DNA of 64,000 nucleotides, from contig NOWV01000007.1 in NCBI GenBank assembly GCA_003344405.1, positions 868,001-932,000 on the forward strand, in the 5' to 3' direction. Numbering within the stretch: the stretch's first letter is position 1; every line of letters begins with the position of its first letter. The notes under the pieces are model-generated. The model saw only the letters and a list, made by a program, of their open reading frames with translations, made no database searches and was not told the DNA's origin. The translations under genes and the position numbers were made by a program. Positions 1 to 11,083 of this stretch are shown here, in pieces. The stretch is from Trichoplax sp. H2 (Eukaryota > Placozoa > Uniplacotomia > Trichoplacea).

Positions 1-279
1 GGTAAGTTATGCATATGCATGTGAAGATCTTGAACATATAGCGAGTAATATGCGATATATCTAAGGATTATGCTATATGGATAGAGATTGAGAAGTATAA
101 ATAGTCTAGGAATTTGCCTGAATACAGATTTGCTGTAGTGCCACTGGACATCAGCATAAAAGAAGCTAGCAAGTATTGTCAGCAAATTTACCGCAATTGA
201 TCACCTTACAGTATCGCATTACCTATAACGCCGTTAACGAAATTTATTTATAGCTACGTCCAATAAATACTACAGAAGT

Positions 280-770
280 GACATCAAATATTTTTAGATA
301 GCAATTTTGCGTTATATAAAAGGCGTTCAATATACCGTATATGATAATAGCTCATTTCCCGCTTAATTCAGTCGAGTAGTAGCATTAGTGATAAAGTAAG
401 CATCTTGCAAATTAGTACCAGGTACAGTAAATACTTTTAGATATCAATTCTAAGTTACAATTGGGGTATTAAATAGAAATGTGAGCAGTGTATGACTCAT
501 AACTACTGTAATTAGCTGAAATCAGTACAACGTGATAATAGCTCACTATCCGCTTAATTTAGCTGCATAGAAGCATTAGTGATAAAGCAATCATCTAATT
601 GAGCCGAGTAGTAGAGTTAGTGATAAAGCAAGCATCTTGTAAATCAGTACCAGATACAGTAAATACTTTTAGACATTAATTCTACATTATATTCAACATA
701 TTAAATATTTGTGATATTAGCTCATGGCTTGATTGAGCTATGTAGAAGCTTTAGTGACAAAGCCATAAAT
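280..770. repeat. diverged tandem repeat
   Basis: A phrase beginning GATAATAGCTCA recurs near 343, 532 and 711, and one containing AAATACTTTTAGA recurs near 283, 426 and 656. A third phrase with TTAGTGATAAAG recurs near 386, 567 and 619. Spacing is irregular (about 140-230 bp), so this is an old repeat scrambled by indels. No coding content is seen. Confidence 0.6.
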
Positions 771-2289
771 GTACGCGAGTTCAATACTATCTAACATTAC
801 TACTTCTATTAACTCTCACAGAGATTGAGCTTAACATTAATCTCCGACTGTACGACGTATTACTAAATTCAATGCATTACACTAAGCCTCTACAAGATGA
901 TATATATTTTTTCAGTTCTTTCTCGAAATTTGAATATCACGGCTACTACTTTCATTGCAAAATACTGCAGCATATTATCATATGGCATTATTTGCAATAT
1001 AAATCGCTAGCGAAATCAATGTCACATTGTGCGTCCATGGGTATGATATTATTTTGTCCGAGATTATACAACGCAATACAAACTGCAATAAATAAAACAA
1101 TTACAAAAGAAATAATGCATTGTAGGTGTAATGGAATTACAGAAGAGACGGGATTATTTTTTGCTGGTTTAGTAAAAGTGGATCGATTTCAATGAAGACA
1201 ATCGAGCTGGATTGCTTAACTATAGAATGCTAATAGCTATAGTATGGAAGTCATTTCCATCAATTGACGTCTATTTATTACCCATATGTCTTCCTGCACA
1301 GTTGTATTATAACTTGTATAATGGATTTTGCTTTAGACAATACAGCAGAGCTGGATTGGATACAACAACGTATACATTAATATATTATCAAACTTTGAAT
1401 CTAATGAATAATTAATGAATGAATAAAAAATAAACAGTTGTGATCCTATTCTTGGTTTATAAGTACGCGTATATCAGCTCCATAGTCGTCCTACAACTTT
1501 TTCGTTGACTTCTATGATTGTTAATATCCAATACAGCACATCGATTCGTTAGTATTACACTTTGTAGCTTATGCTCTATAATGCATTGTTAAGACGAAGT
1601 GATCTGACGATGATTTCCAAGCAAGCATCCATTTTTCAATTTGGTAATCTTGTTTGATAGTGATATTTCTGTGTAACCAATTCTATTGCATTTATCTAAT
1701 AGTTACCCATTTTTATTAGAAACAGAAATAGTGAACCAGTAATAATATCATACTACTAAAGTGTAATCAAAAGTTCTCTTTAGCGTCATAATGGTTCATA
1801 ATACGTATGACCAGCAGATCATAATCTACACTTTAATCCATTCCAATCATTTTACACCTGTAGAATAACTATGTTTCGTTATGTTGTAGTACTGTCCATG
1901 GATGTTAGTCATTCGTTTTTCGCAAGCAACTAACTTGAAACATAGGCTGCCTTCAGTTAAACAATTGTCTACAGCGATACCTTAGTATTTGCAAATCTTT
2001 GCAGTTTCATTTGCAAACTAGGTTATAATGGTAGGTATTCTATATTACAAAGGACGATTTCTTCTTCAATACCAGATGTTTGATTGGATGATAGCTTACA
2101 AGCTAATTCACTATTACAACATCTACTAGTTTCAAACGTTCACCCTACAACGATTTATATCAACGGTTATCACGAATGGTTGATTAAGATTACACACATT
2201 TTCCCAAGTAGGAAAGTTGTTATACTTTAGGATTAATGTCGAAGGTTTACCGCCATACTCCACCATAGGTATGATTTGATTCAATTTGA

Positions 2290-2431
2290 TTACAGTACAT
2301 TCAGTAGTTCGTGCTACAGTACTGTACTGTACGTTACTGTAGCATGACCTGCCGCCTACAGTATAGTCCAGTATGAGGTAGTTCACCGTCCAGTACAGTA
2401 CAGTACTTTTGGATGACGACAGTACTGTATA
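2290..2431. repeat. CAGTAC/GTAC palindromic cluster
   Basis: The segment is dense in overlapping self-complementary strings such as CAGTACTG, GTACTGTAC and GTACAGTAC. It resembles the larger satellite near 48.3-49.0 kb. It is probably non-coding; the short open frame across it is a by-product of the repeat. Confidence 0.7.
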
Positions 2432-2914
2432 CTTTAGATTGTAGCTAAGCCATCTGTGGGAGAGACCTCGCTCGGGCTGTCAAAATGTCGAATCAGAATT
2501 ATCTCTCCATTAACCTGTTTCGTAAGTAGAGTAGAGTAATATTTTAGTCTTTACTAGAACAAACCGAGTTACGTCGTTTAGCATTATTTTTCCATGATAT
2601 CTATTCAATCGGCTATTTCATTGCTTGTTTGCTCCTCGATGCTGTTGGGGACTGTAAGTAAATAGAGGTTATTTTGATTACCTAGAAATGGATAATTGGG
2701 ATGGGATGGGCTGGACGCATAATCGTCTCCCTTATTTTCAGTCTTCATGCTTGTGTATTCTCAATAAACGTTGCTCATGCTGGTCTCGAGTAATTTCCTA
2801 AAGTTGAATCTATATTTTACAACTTTAGATATCAAATATCGTGTTAATGGATAATAGCTGCAAGTAACAACACTAAGAAGCTACTCGTAACTACAAGCGA
2901 CATCTACCGTTCAT

Positions 2915-5618
2915 ATGGAGAGCACTAAAAGTGAAAATCATAACGCTGAAATCAAGATATCAGGTATGATGTATGATTTACAGAATGTCCTAACATGTAT
3001 CATAGACCAATCCTGGCTGAATTAGTTGAACTTACCTTTTGAAAAGCTGCAATATTTCAGTGTCTGGAAATATAGTATTGAGCTGTATATCATACCAAAA
3101 TTCCTACAGTGCACGAATAGTGGGCTTCTTTATCTTGTAAATAGAGAATATGCTGATCTAATCCAACTATCATTTAATCAATTCCTTTTACATATACGAT
3201 ATTCTGCCATAGATAGAGTGAAATACTTTTTAGTTATAATTGAAAAATGATGCTAATGAATAATATTAGTGGTGCATACACTTCCCTTACGCATATCAAA
3301 ATAGAGCTAAATGTCTGCGTTAGATGCGGTCCGCAAAATTTTTAAATAGTATAATCTTCATTATTCGAAAATGGATTAATATACTATATTAATAAATTCA
3401 TTATTTATGATGATGCTATAAGTAACCTATCTTTTTACAGAAGTACAGGATATCTGCAATCAATCAGTCAATAGTTATCAACTTGCCATTGAATCTAGAG
3501 GCGGTAAATTGATTTGACATACCTTATAAAATTATAAAGATAGCCTCAAAATTCTTACAGAAGAAATTAAATCTGCAGTAATTGCAATAAGTAAAGTTAA
3601 TATACACAGATTAACTTTACAAAATTATATAATTTAAAAATCCTTTATCTTAAATCATTCATTTTGCTTATTATGTTTCCTTTCATTACAGATGATAAAC
3701 TATCATCAGCAAAAGACACAATTAAGAAATCGTTATCTGTGCAAGAAACATTAATTGGTATCATAGTCGTAATATTTTTAGCTTTAAGTTTTAGTCTTAT
3801 GAGCCAATTTGGAAAAGATTTATTCTCCAACAAAAGTAATTTTACATCTGTGACGTTTTATACTTGGTACGTGATATTTTTACAATCTTATATAGCATGA
3901 TTGCTATCCTAGAGAAATAGTCATACTCCGAATATACATCGCGCTTAGAACCTTCACATACATGAAGAATAATTGAGTGCTACGTAATTTCTTGCAGCTC
4001 ATAATAGACTTTTAGCTCTAATTTCTATACATTAGCGTTCATCCATTAAGTATGCGTAACTTCGACAAGAGAATTATAAATAGTCATTTATGTCCATATC
4101 ATAATACTAGCTGTTACTGTAAACTAATGTACGATACTATTTCTTCCTTTCCTTTATAATTTATCATACAGGATGATGTTTTCTCTGTATGCGTTTTTTT
4201 AGTTCTGAGTTTCAATGTCTTGCTTATTATCTATGAATTATTTTCTGTATTACGTAAAACTTTCTCCTTTGACGCTAGATTCTACTTCATACGAATCATA
4301 GGTTTTCAATTTCCATGTATACCTTGATGCTTCCAATTATCTCATCGTTATTAGTTTTGTTTAATGGTTATACTTTTCGACAGTGCTACAGGTATCTTGG
4401 ATAACTTTCGATCAATCAGGTTGTTAATAATATATCATTTAACATTGCATCTATAACAATGTCTTCGTTAGGGAAGCCATACGACTGTATTCCAATCACG
4501 GATTTGTAAAAACGACTTTATTTCGAATCCTTCCGTTAGCGATATTGCTAAATGCCGCTATTGTATCGAATTTTTACGCCTTAGTATTTATTTTACCTTC
4601 CGATTTTACAGCAATATTTTCTTCGGTATCTGTGTTTGTTTATATATTATCTATTTTGATATTGAAGGAACCTTTCGTCGCGATTCGGGTAATAATTTTG
4701 ATAGATACATACATACGTATTAACAAGGATATTATCATTATTAACATTATACTTGTCATATTTTAATATACTGTAAGCGTATTAATAAGGTTGTTTCGCT
4801 AATTCTGATGGAATAGTAAAGATTAAATGCGGCTCCATTCCTGCTTCTGGTAATAGCTACGGTATAACATTACGATACACTTTTGACTTTTAGGCTGTAG
4901 CCGTATGCCTATCTATAACCGGTGTTATATTATTTGTGTATGCTGATGGCTTTGGAAGTTTTGCTATAACTGGCTTCGGGCTAGCTCTCATTAGCGCCAT
5001 ATCAAGTGCTGTTTATCGTGTAAGTACGATATTATTATATTATTGAATATTATAATTAAGTGCAATATCGTAATTCCGGAATTATCCTGTGTACATAAAG
5101 TAATATTTGCGTATCTTATACGAGTAATATAATGCTAGAGTAATTTGTTGTGTTTTTAATTTGCTATATAGATTTTAGCGAAATTAACTATAGGCGAAAG
5201 GACTGTAATTCAAGTATCGCTACTAACTGCTACCATTGGTGGACTAACGTTTTGCCTAACTTGGATACCGGTTGTTATATTAAATATTATTGGCGTTGAT
5301 GTTAATTTATGGTCGAATATTACATGGGGACCTCTATTAAGTACTGTTGCATTTAATGTGCTATATGATTTTCTACTTGTACTTGGAATTGCTGTAACAT
5401 TTCCGGTATTTATTTCCCTTGGCGCACTATTTGGAATACCTACAAATTCGATAATAGATGCAGTTATACGAAATCAAAGTTTTACTATAGCTAAAATTTT
5501 TGGTACAATTTTACTAATTATAGGATTTGCTATTCTCATAATACCAACAGAAAAGGCCCTGATTATTTCGACAAATATTATTAATATTTGTACATGTAAA
5601 TCTACGAAGTGTAAATAA
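2915..5618 (+). CDS. SLC35F3/4: SLC35F3/F4-like transporter, gene A
   Basis: Predicted ten-helix membrane transporter of the drug/metabolite superfamily, SLC35F3/F4 group; vertebrate SLC35F3 has been reported to carry thiamine, but the substrate here is unknown. Exons 2915-2963, 3441-3503, 3692-3866, 4302-4391, 4472-4688, 4894-5019, 5172-5618; all introns GT-AG, phases 1,1,2,2,0,0; 388 aa. The start is the ATG opening the first exon. The N-terminus is a short hydrophilic cytoplasmic segment with NSYQLAI (exon 2), then TM1 in exon 3. Exon 5 has the family patch S-D-F-T-A-I-F before an LKEPF turn, exon 6 has the YADGFGSF loop, and the long last exon carries the C-terminal four helices with a P-x-N-[AS]-x-I-D patch. 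Exon 4 (90 nt) and exon 5 (217 nt) match genes B and C. It is convergent with gene B. Family call is firm; exact orthology to F3 or F4 is not resolved. Confidence 0.92.
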
Positions 5619-5627
5619 GATATAATG

Positions 5628-5633
5628 AATAAA
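5628..5633 (+). terminator. AATAAA poly(A) signal of gene A
   Basis: A canonical AATAAA lies about ten bases after the stop codon of gene A. This implies a very short 3' UTR if used. Confidence 0.5.
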
Positions 5634-6735
5634 ATATGAGATAGATATAAAACTATGCTAGTGGAAGTTTATAATGATGTTCGAAAGTTACAGAATCACT
5701 AACAAAATTTACACATATTAGATAAGCTTTTATGACTTTTTATTTCCGTATATTGCAGAGTTATGATAGTACTATACGTATAGTACGTTGTTTTAGCAAA
5801 TTGAAAGAAACTTCGAGTTAAAGTTAAAGGAAAAGTAAAATCCACCAGTTCTGCAACACAGAGTTGTCTTGGGAATAGATATGCGCATGAAGTAGTGTAT
5901 ACAAATTTCAGCATCTGTCCTAATAAAGGCACTAAATTCCCAGCGTATCAGAATTAGAGCTATACTAGTTATATGTGCAATTGTGCATACTCTTCTATTA
6001 GATATTACATCGTGTACTGTTTGAACGTATTCACAACTATTCTTCGTAGAACAAACTTTAAGTAATCGAGCAACAAATCCGCACTTCTTTATTTTAATTA
6101 AATATACGATATAATGATGCATATTGTAGTAAAGCTGCAAAAGTCTTAGTATTGTTTGTCTTCTTCCTTGACTGTAATGATTAATGATTATACGAGTATA
6201 CGAGCAAATGCATAATTGGGCAGTACCATCTTAGTATCAAATTGTTCTGTTGAAGGGTATAGAGATCTAGTATGCACATTTTCGAGATCTTTTTCTTTAT
6301 TTTGTGGGTTAAAAATATATGATTATGTTATTATTTATGAATGGTTGAGGTATCCTATTAAAAGCTAAGTTACTAGTTTTATAGTCTGCGAGTAAATAAT
6401 TAGGTTATTCATTACCTGATCATCAATTAATTTTAGTATTTTATTACTGTAACAGATAATTTTAGAATTTTTTATTTTACAACCCTCACTTATGTAAAAA
6501 AGACCATTTTCATCTTTGTTTAATTTCGTCGACTTATTGATAATTACTTAACGGATTATATACGATCATTTAGTGTATTAAAAGACATAATCAGACCATT
6601 ACAGTCCAATAATTCATTACCTAGTCATCAATCTATTTTAACCTTTCATAGTCATAATTTGCTTCAGAATTCTTTTAAATTACTACTAATCCTAGCAGCT
6701 TAACATAACACTTATACAAATAATTATAATCAGTT
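5634..6735. other. gap between convergent genes A and B
   Basis: No gene is seen. From about 6035 the sequence aligns with the region starting near 10405, downstream of gene C. For example, the phrase ATTCTTCGTAGAACA occurs in both and both run on through a stretch with TTGTAGTAAAG. It is therefore the 3' flank of the B/C duplication unit. Confidence 0.6.
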
Positions 6736-9450
6736 CTAATCTTGAGGATGATGTGTATCTCTCGATACTTTACACAGAATGACGTCAGTGATTTTTTTAG
6801 AAATTTTTATAGCCTTTCCTGTTGGTATTAATAGGATTACGAAAGCTAAAATAAGTAAAACCGTACCAAAAATTTTGGCTTCCGTAAATGCTAAATTGCG
6901 TGTTACTGCATCAATAATCGAGTTTAAAGGTATTCCAAAAAGTGCACCAAGGGAAACGAATATCGGATAAGTTATGGCAATCCCAATTACAAGTAAAAAA
7001 TTATATAATACATTAAATACAACAGCTACCATTAGCGGTCCCCAAGGAATAGTAGACCATAAATTTATATCAACGCCGATATTGCTTAGTATAATTACTG
7101 GTATCCAAGATAAGAAGAGCGATATTACACCAATATTGGAAACTAGTAATGATATCTGAAGGAGCGGCCTGTCGCCAATTATTAATTTTACGAAAACCTA
7201 TATAATGTAATAATAAGGTGATACAGAAATTACACAATAAATAGTGTTGGTGCCTTAATCAATACTCGTATAAACACTATTTTACGATGATCAATTTTTG
7301 GAAAGTTTGATCTACTTACGCGATAGAATGCGCTTATAACAGAGCAAGCAACAGCTAATACTACGCCTATTATCGCAAAGGTTCCAAAGCCATCAGAATA
7401 TGCAAATAACACAACACCAATAATAGATAAAATTACAGCTCCAGCCTAAAATCGACAAATACAGATATACGAGTATTAATAGTTGTCAGATACATTAACT
7501 ACTTCAGGAATTCATCCTATATTAAGGCTGGATCACTTTAATCAAAACATGCGTCTACTAAAAATTTAGTATATACAGTACTGTACTGTAGGTACAAGCG
7601 ATTGATACACTTATACACCCGATCTTTCTACGAATAAAAAGGTTCTAAAAATTGTTTTAAATTACCCTAAGAAGAATAAATTGTTCTTTCAATAGTATGA
7701 TGGAAAGAATATAAACAAACGCAGTAGTCGAAGAGAAAATAGCAGTCATATCGGATGGCGCAATGAACTGTAAAGCGTAAAAATTCGTTGTAATGCCAGC
7801 ATTTAACATCAATGCCAATAAAAGAATTCGGAGGAAAACTGTTCTTATGATTCCATGCTCAGAATAAAGTAGTTTAGCTTCACTAGTAAAGGAAAGATGA
7901 ATATAATTTCAGAATTTCATAAACAGTCAGTTCTACATCGAAAGTTATTTATATGCTTGCATAATTGATAATTTTAACCTGCAGCACTGTTGGAAACTGT
8001 AACCGTTGAATAGGATCATTAAGAATGAGATACTTGGAAATATGATAACATATGAGGACATCCCTAACCTTACATTTAAAAATATAAAAAAGAAATTTCT
8101 GTTAGTTGAAAGTGTTTCATAAAACTCCTGTTTAGAGCCTCTGATTACTGGCATAAAATAGTAACTTAAGTTATTACATATAGTGACAGAGTGGATAAAT
8201 AAACACACTGATTGAATTGATACAACTTATAGATCTTACCTTTTTGTGATGCTAACTGTATAAGCATATTAACTATGACTGTTAATGATGTATCGGACAA
8301 CTAGTACATTACAGCACGTAATTTACACGATTTCGAAATTTTTATCTATTGCTATACAGTATACTGTATATGTTAATGTTTCTTTAAGCAAATTAGAATT
8401 AATTTATTGTGCTTCTTACCATGTATAAAATGTCACAGAAGTAAAATTATGTTCGATTGAATATAAATTTTTCCCAAATTGGTTCAGCAAGCTAAAGGTA
8501 ACAGCAATAAGTATCACCACAGTAATTCCAACAATCGCTTCTTTAACTGATAAAGAAATTTTATTTTGTTGCTTCTCCCGTAATAGGTCATCATCTACCA
8601 CATAATTATTAAATTTATAAATTAGTAATACAATTTCTATTTTATAAATGATCGTTTCAAAGTGATTTCAACAGTAAATTATGTGTGTGGATCGTAATTA
8701 AAATCTCGAACTCCTACAAACGAAAGACACGGGACATGAAACGGTCGTTCGTTATAGTGATAATGTGGAGGCTGATTATTTTACCGGTCATTTCATCTGT
8801 ATTGTATGTCTCCACGACACACTGTTCTGTCCGTAGTTGACATCTAAATTAACTGCTATAAGCCTGCTAAATTAGTTTGTATAGTGTGGTATACGGCTTC
8901 GTTGGCACAGTTTAGTTGAATGACCGAGAAAATGATAAGCCTCCACACTATTTTGCGTTGAAGGCCGTTTCCTTGTCCGCCTTTTTCTTTTAGCAATCTC
9001 TGTTAAAGTAAAACAGTATTCTAGTTATTTACTCTCGAGTTTAGATTTATGAAGAAGACTTACTGTTTGTAAGTTCAATAGCAAGATCATAGCTATTCAT
9101 TGATGGACGGCGGCTGCAATTGGATTTTGCATCATTCTCTGCAAGTACTAGCAAATTGTTACAGTTAATCAGAAAAGTCATTGCTATCTAGCATACGATA
9201 TCCAGCAATAGAGTTTTAATTATGAGATGTTTTTAGAATATCTTTCACATTGAGCAGGAGTCACAATGAGTCTCTATAAGAGTAAGCATGTCCTAATTTG
9301 TTTTAAATAATTTTACTTTTTGCTAATGAATGAAATTTAAGTTTCCGGTCTATGGAATAGCCATTTCTAGCACTAGTAAACTAGTTGAAAGAGTGTTGGT
9401 GTTTCAAATATCCTATTATAACTACCTGATGGTTCCGTTTTCTTTTCCAT
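6736..9450 (-). CDS. SLC35F3/4: SLC35F3/F4-like transporter, gene B
   Basis: Ten-helix SLC35F3/F4-type transporter. Exons in transcription order: 9450-9426, 9138-9064, 8594-8420, 8068-7979, 7882-7666, 7445-7320, 7197-6736; all GT-AG, phases 1,1,2,2,0,0; 389 aa, stop TAG at 6736-6738. The start is the ATG of a 25-nt first exon (MEKKTEPS), supported by the matching exon of gene C. Exon 2 has NSYDLAI, exon 5 S-D-M-T-A-I-F, exon 6 the YSDGFGTF loop. Exons 2 to 6 have the same lengths as in gene C and the introns are still alignable, so the two are recent tandem duplicates. Intron 2 (8595-9063) is 469 bases against 161 in gene C because of an inserted inverted-repeat element. The substrate is unknown. 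Confidence 0.92.
8720..8992. mobile_element. MITE-like element in intron 2 of gene B
   Basis: The arms at about 8722-8793 and 8918-8990 are imperfect inverted repeats of about 70 bp. The left arm carries GTGGAGGCTGATTATTTTAC and the right arm, read in reverse, GTGGAGGCTTATCATTTTC. Outer parts also pair (GGACATGAAACGG with GGACAAGGAAACGG). The segment has no coding capacity and is missing from the same intron of gene C, where flanking sequence is otherwise alignable. That fits a short non-autonomous DNA transposon. I cannot fix the target-site duplication. Confidence 0.75.
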
Positions 9451-11083
9451 AACGTTTATTACAAATAAGTTACGAATATCTAATCAGACCCACTATATCC
9501 TTTTGGTAATAGTTTATAGCAAGAGCTGTCTACCAAGCAGTGAAGGCGGATCAATTGATCCGTAAAGGCAACAAGTAGTCAGGAGGCCGTGCAGCGTACG
9601 GTAGCCAACCAATTTGATGGCTACTTTGGGGACGCACTTGTAAACAGTACAATGTACGATTACAGACAGACGTACTGTGTAGCAGAAATGACCAGAAAAA
9701 AAGCCCTCACATTTTTTGTCGATGGAAAGTCGTTTCTTGTCCCTCTCTTTTCTTCCGCGTTGTAGTCCTGGTTACGCGAATGTCAGCAAGGGCTTATAGC
9801 TCTTACTGTCTCAATGGTTCATACAAATTCGTTTAAATGATGGAATAATCTACTTTGTCTCAAGGAACGTGGAACGCTACGATAGCGGTCACATGCTATT
9901 TTAAGACCAATTACGCTGTAGAGACCTCCAACTTTTTCCTCCGAGGCAAAATATAAGTAAATAATTTTTTTTTATATTCTGTCGACTTTTATTACTGTCT
10001 CACTTTGGACAAAGACCTAAGGAATTGACTTTTATCTTAGTAGGGGGAGGTGCCGGGGACAAAGCACATTATCATTATCCTATTATCTGAACCAAGTCTG
10101 AACGAATCTGCAAATACATCCAAGATTTTCGCTAAAGTCCCTGATAGATGCAACATTGTGGCCAGTGACTTGCCACTGGCCAGGATCGATTCTAGTGTCG
10201 TAGAGTGCAGTACTAATGCTCTATTCGAATACGGTAATTACTACTATTCAAGTTAGTTGTAGTCCATGGTTTAGCGAATTAAAGGAAATTTTCCTATCTG
10301 GTTTAAGGGACTCCATGCCTAGTGTAACAGAGTCATCGCTGAACTGACGATCACTAATTAATAAGACTCAAAAGCTAAATTGTACAGTATTGGAGCACAT
10401 TTTAAAACTATTCTTCGTAGAACATGCTTTCAATAATTCGTATACGTGTAATTAGCCAACAAATCCTCAATTCTGAGTTTAAATTAGATGTAACAATGAA
10501 TTGTACATTGTAGTAAAGTTGAAAAAGTCTTAGCATTCCTCGTATTCTTCTTTGACCTCTACGATTACATACCATCTTAGTAGCATGTAGTCAATGTCTC
10601 CGTTGGAGCGGAAATTTGTTATTATACAGTTTTATTACACCAAATTTTTTGGTGATTGCAATAGGGATCTAGCGTACACGGTTTAGAAATCTTTTTCCTA
10701 ATTTTGTGGGTTATGAATGAATGATTAAAAGATTTATTATGAATAATTACCGTGTTAGCCGGAGTATTACCACAATAATTTAAATAATATAATTTATTAC
10801 CTAACTATCAATTCATTTTACAATTAATGATCACGTAAAAAAATAAATGAGTACTTTCACCCTTTGTCGCTTTCACGGACTTATTAATAAATTAATTAAT
10901 AAATATTTAAGAGATTATTTTGCTAACATTTATTGCATTACAAGTCACAATCATACCGATGTGATCTAAATAATTCATTACCTAGTACGCAATTCATTTT
11001 GAATATTTTATGGTAACTGATCGCTACAGAATTCTTTAAATTACCACTAATGCTTACATAAATAATTTAATCAATAAATATAA
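9451..11083. other. gap between genes B and C
   Basis: Genes B and C share a strand, so this holds the 5' flank of B and the 3' flank of C. Up to about 9495 it aligns with the 5' flank of C (to about 13555). From about 10405 it aligns with the 3' flank of B. The middle, about 9500-10260, is richer in GC, has no paralogous counterpart and carries a transposon-end fragment at 9687-9752. No gene is seen. Confidence 0.6.
9687..9752. mobile_element. solo end of the same MITE family
   Basis: This matches the right arm of the element at 8720-8992 in order and spacing. It starts AAATGACCAGAAAAA, then has a CCTCACA block, then CGTTTCTTGTCC and a CTCTCTTTTCTT tail. I find no partner arm within about 250 bp upstream, so it is probably truncated. 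Confidence 0.55.

Larger units (their letters stand above)
1..2914. other. intergenic, no gene recognised; diverged repeats
   Basis: I see no coding exon with family similarity here. The only longish open frame (872-1195) has no recognisable motif. Two kinds of structure are visible: diverged repeats between about 280 and 770, and a palindromic CAGTAC/GTAC cluster at 2290-2431. The stretch 2432-2914 precedes gene A and should contain its promoter and 5' UTR, but I see no clear promoter element. Confidence 0.6.

Noticed and set aside
872-1195. 107-codon open frame
   Set aside because: No recognisable motif, no splice partners, and length within what AT-rich non-coding DNA gives by chance.
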